Assembly (NCBI RefSeq): GCF_028867705.1 | Contig: NZ_CP066171.1 | Span: 496,001 to 560,000, forward strand | Direction: 5' to 3' | DNA from: Thermoleophilum album | GTDB lineage: Bacteria > Actinomycetota > Thermoleophilia > Solirubrobacterales > Thermoleophilaceae | Length of the DNA: 64,000 nucleotides | Part shown: positions 59,898-64,000 of the stretch, one piece after another | How the letters are laid out: each line of letters begins with the position of its first letter | Position numbering within the stretch: position 1 is the stretch's first letter | The notes under the pieces: model-generated | Database searches by the model: none | Told to the model about the DNA's origin: nothing | Seen by the model: the letters and a program-made list of their open reading frames with translations, nothing else | Translations under genes and position numbers: made by a program

Positions 59898-61361
59898 TTA
59901 GCGATCGGCAGGGTCGTGGGTCGCGGAGTCGGTGGTCCGCTCGTACGTCGAACCGGTCAGGCGGCGTGTGCGTGGACATGCTTCACCTTCCGGATCGCTA
60001 ACGACCGAGGGGCAGGCCAGCCCGCTTGCCGTAAACATCACGGTTGTGGCAAAGAAAACGGCTACGAGTGACCATGCCAACAGGTTCGGATCGTGTCCGA
60101 ACCGTAGCGCCGCTGCGATCTCGATCACAAGGGCAGCACAGAGAACGGGAATAGGTAGGCACCGGCCAAGAGCCACGTGATATTGGGCGAGCACGTAAGT
60201 GGCTGCCAGCAGCGCCATCGCCACGCCGAGCGGGAAGAGCGCGGACACCGCACCGGTGAGCTCGGGACCGAACGCTGCTCGGACCAGCTCATTTCCGGCC
60301 AGGATGAACAGCGCGACCACAGCGACAGCGCATGCTGTTAGCAGCACCCCAGCGTGAAATGCTGGTGTGCGGGGATCGCGCGCTTGGCCTATCCGTCGAA
60401 CGGACTCGGGAACGACGTACATCGAGAGTCCGACCGCCACCCACATGAGGGCCTTCGCGGCAACAGCAACGGCCGCGTACCCGCCGGCGACGCGCTCCGA
60501 GTTGAGGTGTTTGGCAAATATCACGTGGAGCTCTTGCAGCGCCAGGAGGAGTGCGAGCACAGCTGTCGGAACGGCTGATTCGCGCACGAGACGTGACAAG
60601 GGCGGATGCCCCGCCAGCACCGCGCGGGGCGGTGCGCTTCTGTAGAGGAGCGCCAAGAGGACCAGGGCAACAAGAACGAAGCTAACCCCGCTGCCAGCGA
60701 ATGCGCCGGCAACGTCCAGGCCGCAAGCCACGAGTGCCGCCGCAGCGACGATCCGTAGGGATGCATCGCCGACGATGCTCGCTGCGACGAGTCGGTAATG
60801 GCCTAGTGCCTGCCACGCCCCGCGGGCTACACCGAGAAGCGCCCAAGACGCTGCAGTTGCGGGCAACAATCCAGCGCCCCAGGCGGTGTCGACAGCGAGC
60901 AGGCGCGCCAACGGTTCACGCGCGGCAAGGCCCAGAACGAGAGACACAGCAGTGATCAGGGCGAGCGCTCGCAGCCAGGGCCAAGCGCCGGCGGCGGCGT
61001 GGGCCGGGGTGCTCGCTCGCTGGTTGTCGCTGTCGCGGCGAGAAGCGAGCGACGCCGCTTGCCCGAGGCGGCGGGCGGTTGCGACCTGGAGTGCCGTTCC
61101 CGGCACCGAGAGGACTAGGAATGCTGAGACCAGAACTGCTAGCGAGGCGTATCCGCCGGCGCCCAGCCAGCGTGCAAACACGAGTGTGAAGAGGAGACCG
61201 AGCACGTTCTGCGCTGCCGTTGCGAGCGCCAGCGGAAGCGCCCCCGTGGCGGCACGTTTGACGGTAAATCCGAGGGTTCGAACGGCGCTCTTGCCGTGAC
61301 GCGCGGGGCGATCCACGGACGGCTCGGGTACCCAGGGGACCTCAGCTTTCGCGTGGGGCAC
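59898..61361 (-). CDS. Wzx-type flippase (third of three)
   Basis: Polytopic membrane protein of 487 residues with about 12-14 helices, MOP flippase superfamily (GALPLALATAAQNVLGLLFT followed by VFARWLGAGGYASLAVL). It would translocate a lipid-linked oligosaccharide. No polymerase is linked to it directly; the closest partner is the sulfatase-like enzyme on the other strand. The first 30 residues and the last 40 are polar and variable. The spacer 59627-59897 before its end holds no gene I can support. Confidence 0.83.
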   Translation of the reverse strand: MPHAKAEVPWVPEPSVDRPARHGKSAVRTLGFTVKRAATGALPLALATAAQNVLGLLFTLVFARWLGAGGYASLAVLVSAFLVLSVPGTALQVATARRLGQAASLASRRDSDNQRASTPAHAAAGAWPWLRALALITAVSLVLGLAAREPLARLLAVDTAWGAGLLPATAASWALLGVARGAWQALGHYRLVAASIVGDASLRIVAAAALVACGLDVAGAFAGSGVSFVLVALVLLALLYRSAPPRAVLAGHPPLSRLVRESAVPTAVLALLLALQELHVIFAKHLNSERVAGGYAAVAVAAKALMWVAVGLSMYVVPESVRRIGQARDPRTPAFHAGVLLTACAVAVVALFILAGNELVRAAFGPELTGAVSALFPLGVAMALLAATYVLAQYHVALGRCLPIPVLCAALVIEIAAALRFGHDPNLLAWSLVAVFFATTVMFTASGLACPSVVSDPEGEACPRTRRLTGSTYERTTDSATHDPADR

Positions 61362-61439
61362 TCGGCGAGCCTACGCGCGACGCGCTGGAGCAGCAAGATC
61401 GGCATCTCGGGGCTCGTTGCTCGGTGGGAATGGTTGTCG

Positions 61440-61670
61440 ATGACCGCGCTCTGCTCGGTCGCTCGCTCTGCAGGGCTGTTCCGGCTAGCGCTAACGGACA
61501 GCTCCTCGGACAATACCGGGGCGAAGTGGGTTGGCTTGCGTGCCGGTAGGCGTGTGATCGCCGCGACGCCCGTCTACGAGTGGCTCGGCAGCAACTTTGC
61601 CGCTCTGACGGCTATCGGTGTGCGGCCACCGGCGTCTGCCCTGCGCGACCCGCGGTTCGTGGTGCGTTGA
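61440..61670 (+). pseudogene. Fragment related to the C-terminus of the sulfatase-like protein
   Basis: The open frame encodes KWVGLRAGRRVIAATPVYEW and then LGSNFAALTAIGV, which aligns with QWIALAAGRRVLGAYPTYRF and LESTHASLVVYGV near the end of the protein at 57353-59626. No catalytic part is present. It lies in the 466-base gap 61362-61827 that otherwise has no gene. It is most likely a remnant of a second copy, or a free-standing C-terminal domain; the start at ATG 61440 is arbitrary. Confidence 0.5.
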
Positions 61671-61827
61671 CTCTCGGCAGCCTACGGTCGTTAGCGGCGT
61701 CCCTCCGGCCTTCGCGGCACCTAGCATTCACTGGCACCTGCGTCGTCTGCGCGCCGCGTCTCGACCGGATCCGTGCGGCCGTGGGGTGGTCGCCGAGCGG
61801 AGCGGCGAGCGGCCGTGGCGACGTCGA

Positions 61828-63288
61828 GTGGAGAGCATCGCAACCGAAACGCGCTTGTTGATCACGACACCTCCAACAAGACCCCGCCTCTGGCCCCGCC
61901 TCTTGGCCGGCGCGGCGGCGATCGTCTTCGCGTCGGGGTCGGCTACAGCGGTAGTCGCTTTTCGCGAGGTCGATCGTGTGGTCGGTGCGCTCCAGGAGCA
62001 TCCGCGTTTGCGACTCGGCGCGCAGCTTGCCCGTACCGACCCGGGGCAGCCCCAGACGATCATGATCCTCGGCTCCGACCGGCGGCCGGCGAACTCCGGC
62101 GAGGGCGGGGGCGGGGCGCGCTCGGACACGATCATGCTCGTTCGCCTCGACCCGTCGAAGAAGGCGATCGCGCTGATGTCGCTGCCGCGCGACCTCAAGG
62201 TCCGCATTCCCGGGCACGGCATCGCCAAGATCAACGCCGCCTACGAGTACGGCGGGCCGAAGCTGACGCTCGAGACCGTCAAGCAGCTCACCGGACTACC
62301 CATCAACCACGTCATCAACATCGACTTCCGTGGTTTCTGGGCGGCGGTCAATGCCGTTGGCTGCGTCTACGCGGAGGTCGACCGTCGCTACTACAACGCC
62401 TCCGCCGCCTACTCGTACATCAACCTCCAGCCCGGCTACCAGCGCATGTGCGGGCGCGAGGCGCTCCAGTTCGTGCGCTTCCGCCACGAGGACAACGACC
62501 TCGTCCGTTCCGCGCGCCAGCAGGAGTTCCTCCGTCAGGCCAAACAACAGATCGCGGTCTCAAAGCTGATCGAGGACCGCGACCGGCTGGTACGCATCTT
62601 CGCCCGCTACACCACCTCGGACATTGACTCTCGGGCCGAGGTTTTGCGACTGCTCAAGCTCGCGCTGTTCAGCGTCGGTCAGCCGATCCGCGAGGTGCAC
62701 TTCGAAGGCAAGATCGGCCCGAGCTTCGTTGAGGCCACGGACGCCCAGGTGCAAAAGCTCGTGCAGGAGTTTTTGGGCGTGGAAGAGACCCCCGGCCCGC
62801 GCGGCACGCTGCGCCCGCGCGGTGCGCGGCGCGCGCCGAACGATCTCGGCCTCGAGCGCGCCGACGTTCCCGGCAAAGAGCAGGCGATCATGGCGGTGCG
62901 GACGGGCGCCGGCGGCAAGCGGCTCCCCGTTTTCTTCCCGACGGTGCGCACACGCGGAGCGATGTACGCCGGGCCGCCGCGCGTCTACCGCCTGCGCGAC
63001 CCGGACGGACGGTTGCACCTCGCTTACAGGATGGTGATCAAGCGCGGCCTCGTCGGCGAGTACTACGGCCTCCAGGGTCTCACCTGGAAGAACCCGCCGA
63101 TCCTCGCCGGTCCCCACAAAGTCAAGCGCTACCGCGGCCGGGAGTTTCGCGTCTACTACGACGGCGACCGTGTCCGGCTAGTCGCTTGGCGCACCCGCAG
63201 CGCCGTCTACTGGATCTCCAACACCCTCCTGCTCACGTTGAGCGAGCGGCAGATGATGGCCATCGCCCGCTCGACACGGCTGCTCTGA
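61828..63288 (+). CDS. LytR-CpsA-Psr (LCP) family glycan ligase
   Basis: A 486-residue membrane-anchored protein. One N-terminal helix at about 22-42 precedes the LCP domain at about 60-270: TIMILGSDRRP, an Arg/Asp-rich loop GGGARSDTIMLVRLDP, LMSLPRDLKVRIPGHGIAKINAAYEYGG and FRHEDNDLVRSARQQEFLR, all the polyprenyl-pyrophosphate and metal-binding positions. A C-terminal domain of about 180 residues follows (VPGKEQAIMAVRTGAGG). LCP enzymes move glycan from the lipid carrier to peptidoglycan or another wall polymer, so this is a likely end point for the island. GTG 61828 is the preferred start; TTG 61855 or 61858 is possible. Confidence 0.9.
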   Translation: MESIATETRLLITTPPTRPRLWPRLLAGAAAIVFASGSATAVVAFREVDRVVGALQEHPRLRLGAQLARTDPGQPQTIMILGSDRRPANSGEGGGGARSDTIMLVRLDPSKKAIALMSLPRDLKVRIPGHGIAKINAAYEYGGPKLTLETVKQLTGLPINHVINIDFRGFWAAVNAVGCVYAEVDRRYYNASAAYSYINLQPGYQRMCGREALQFVRFRHEDNDLVRSARQQEFLRQAKQQIAVSKLIEDRDRLVRIFARYTTSDIDSRAEVLRLLKLALFSVGQPIREVHFEGKIGPSFVEATDAQVQKLVQEFLGVEETPGPRGTLRPRGARRAPNDLGLERADVPGKEQAIMAVRTGAGGKRLPVFFPTVRTRGAMYAGPPRVYRLRDPDGRLHLAYRMVIKRGLVGEYYGLQGLTWKNPPILAGPHKVKRYRGREFRVYYDGDRVRLVAWRTRSAVYWISNTLLLTLSERQMMAIARSTRLL

Positions 63289-63355
63289 ATGGAGTGCCGC
63301 CGCTCGCGAACGGCGCTTTTCCGGCTGCGAGCTCGGTTAGGCTCTTGCGCTCCCC

Positions 63356-64000
63356 ATGCCCGAAGCGAAGGAACCGATAGGCGTAGTCGGCGTCGGCTGG
63401 GTCGGGCTCGTCACGGCGGCCTGCTTCGCCGAGCTCGGTCACGACGTGTGGGCGCGCGACATCGATCACGAGAAGGTCGCGCGCCTGACGCGCGGCGAAG
63501 TTCCGATCCACGAGCCGGGCTTGCCCGAGCTCGTCGCCCGCAACCGCGAGCGCCTGCACTTCACTACCGAGATGGCGCCGGTGCTCGAGCACGCTCGGCT
63601 GCTCTTCTGCTGCGTCGACACCCCGCCCACCTACTCCGGCGACGCCGACCTGTCGCGTGTCGAGGCGGTGGTGAGCGAGCTCGCCGACCCCGACGACCAC
63701 GCCCTTGTAATGAAAAGCACCGTTCCGGTCGGCACCGGCGCCTCGATCAAGCGTCGCCTGCCCGGCCTGCACTATGTCTCGAACCCCGAGTTCCTGAAAG
63801 AGGGCTCGGCGATCGAGGATTTCCTCCATCCCGATCGCGTCGTGATCGGCGCCGACAGCGACTCCGAGGCGTTCGCCGACCGCGTCGAAGCCCTATACGC
63901 GCCGCTCGGAGCGCCGGTCGTGCGTACCGACGTCGCCAGCGCCGAGATGATCAAGCTCGCCTCGAACGCCTTCCTCGCCACCAAGATCTCGTTCATCAAC
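63356..64000 (+). CDS. ugd: UDP-glucose 6-dehydrogenase family protein, cut by the window end
   Basis: The first 215 residues are inside the window and run open to the last base. The N-terminal NAD-binding domain reads IGVVGVGWVGLVTAACFAEL (8-27), then EPGLPEL, CCVDTPPTYSGDADL, MKSTVPVGTG and SNPEFLKEGSAIEDFLHPDR, and the segment ASAEMIKLASNAFLATKISF begins the central dimer helix. This is the UDP-glucose/GDP-mannose dehydrogenase family; the SNPEFLKEGSAIEDF pattern favours UDP-glucose to UDP-glucuronate. It would supply an acidic sugar for the glycans encoded here. The catalytic Cys lies beyond the window. It follows the LCP gene by 67 bases. Confidence 0.85.
   Translation, partial: MPEAKEPIGVVGVGWVGLVTAACFAELGHDVWARDIDHEKVARLTRGEVPIHEPGLPELVARNRERLHFTTEMAPVLEHARLLFCCVDTPPTYSGDADLSRVEAVVSELADPDDHALVMKSTVPVGTGASIKRRLPGLHYVSNPEFLKEGSAIEDFLHPDRVVIGADSDSEAFADRVEALYAPLGAPVVRTDVASAEMIKLASNAFLATKISFIN

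Noticed and set aside
1-64000. tRNA, rRNA, CRISPR array or complete insertion sequence
   Set aside because: No cloverleaf-like, ribosomal or regularly spaced repeat sequence was seen, and no transposase motif was found on either strand.

Overview
The window is high-GC bacterial DNA, about 75% G+C in typical genes by hand count (45 of 60 bases at 17521-17580). It has many GTG or TTG starts and dense 4-base start/stop overlaps. Gene content (a LytR-CpsA-Psr ligase, an AidB-like acyl-CoA dehydrogenase, several secreted phosphoesterases, actinobacterial-looking glycan genes) suggests a high-GC actinobacterium, possibly of the Thermoleophilia. That placement is inference. I found no rRNA, tRNA, CRISPR array or intact insertion sequence.

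Layout. (1) 25-8026: a secreted endonuclease/exonuclease/phosphatase-fold protein, an acyl-CoA dehydrogenase with its TetR regulator, and three exported phosphoesterases (PhoD type, phospholipase C type, HAD acid phosphatase). (2) 8164-24543: a first exopolysaccharide block. It holds four exported glycoside-hydrolase-like proteins, a Wzx flippase, an O-antigen ligase/polymerase, a Wzc-like co-polymerase, two polyprenyl-phosphate sugar-1-phosphate transferases and two GT4 glycosyltransferases. (3) 36647 down to 24624: a ten-gene minus-strand operon with an O-antigen ligase/polymerase, a Ser-rich membrane protein, four glycosyltransferase genes (one a GT4-GT2 fusion), two small anchored proteins of unknown function, a second Wzx and a Wzy. 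(4) 36782-43828: a plus-strand trio (small membrane protein, GT2-WsaF fusion, TylF methyltransferase with coiled-coil tail) converging on a Wzm/Wzt ABC glycan exporter. (5) 44009-61361: a patchwork of glycosyltransferases, methyltransferases, a PhyH dioxygenase, a sulfatase-like membrane enzyme and a third Wzx, with several stretches of clearly lower G+C. (6) 61828-64000: an LCP glycan ligase and the start of a UDP-glucose dehydrogenase.

Read together, this is a surface-glycan island encoding more than one assembly route. Two phosphoglycosyl transferases start chains on the lipid carrier, about a dozen glycosyltransferases extend them, three Wzx and three Wzy/ligase-type proteins flip and polymerise, and a Wzm/Wzt pair offers a separate ABC route. 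An LCP protein could attach the product to the wall. The most interesting points are a possible WbdD-like methyltransferase/coiled-coil terminator beside the ABC exporter, a shared C-terminal SWRLTxPLR tail on unrelated enzymes, and a kinase-like Wzc protein whose P-loop lysine is arginine.
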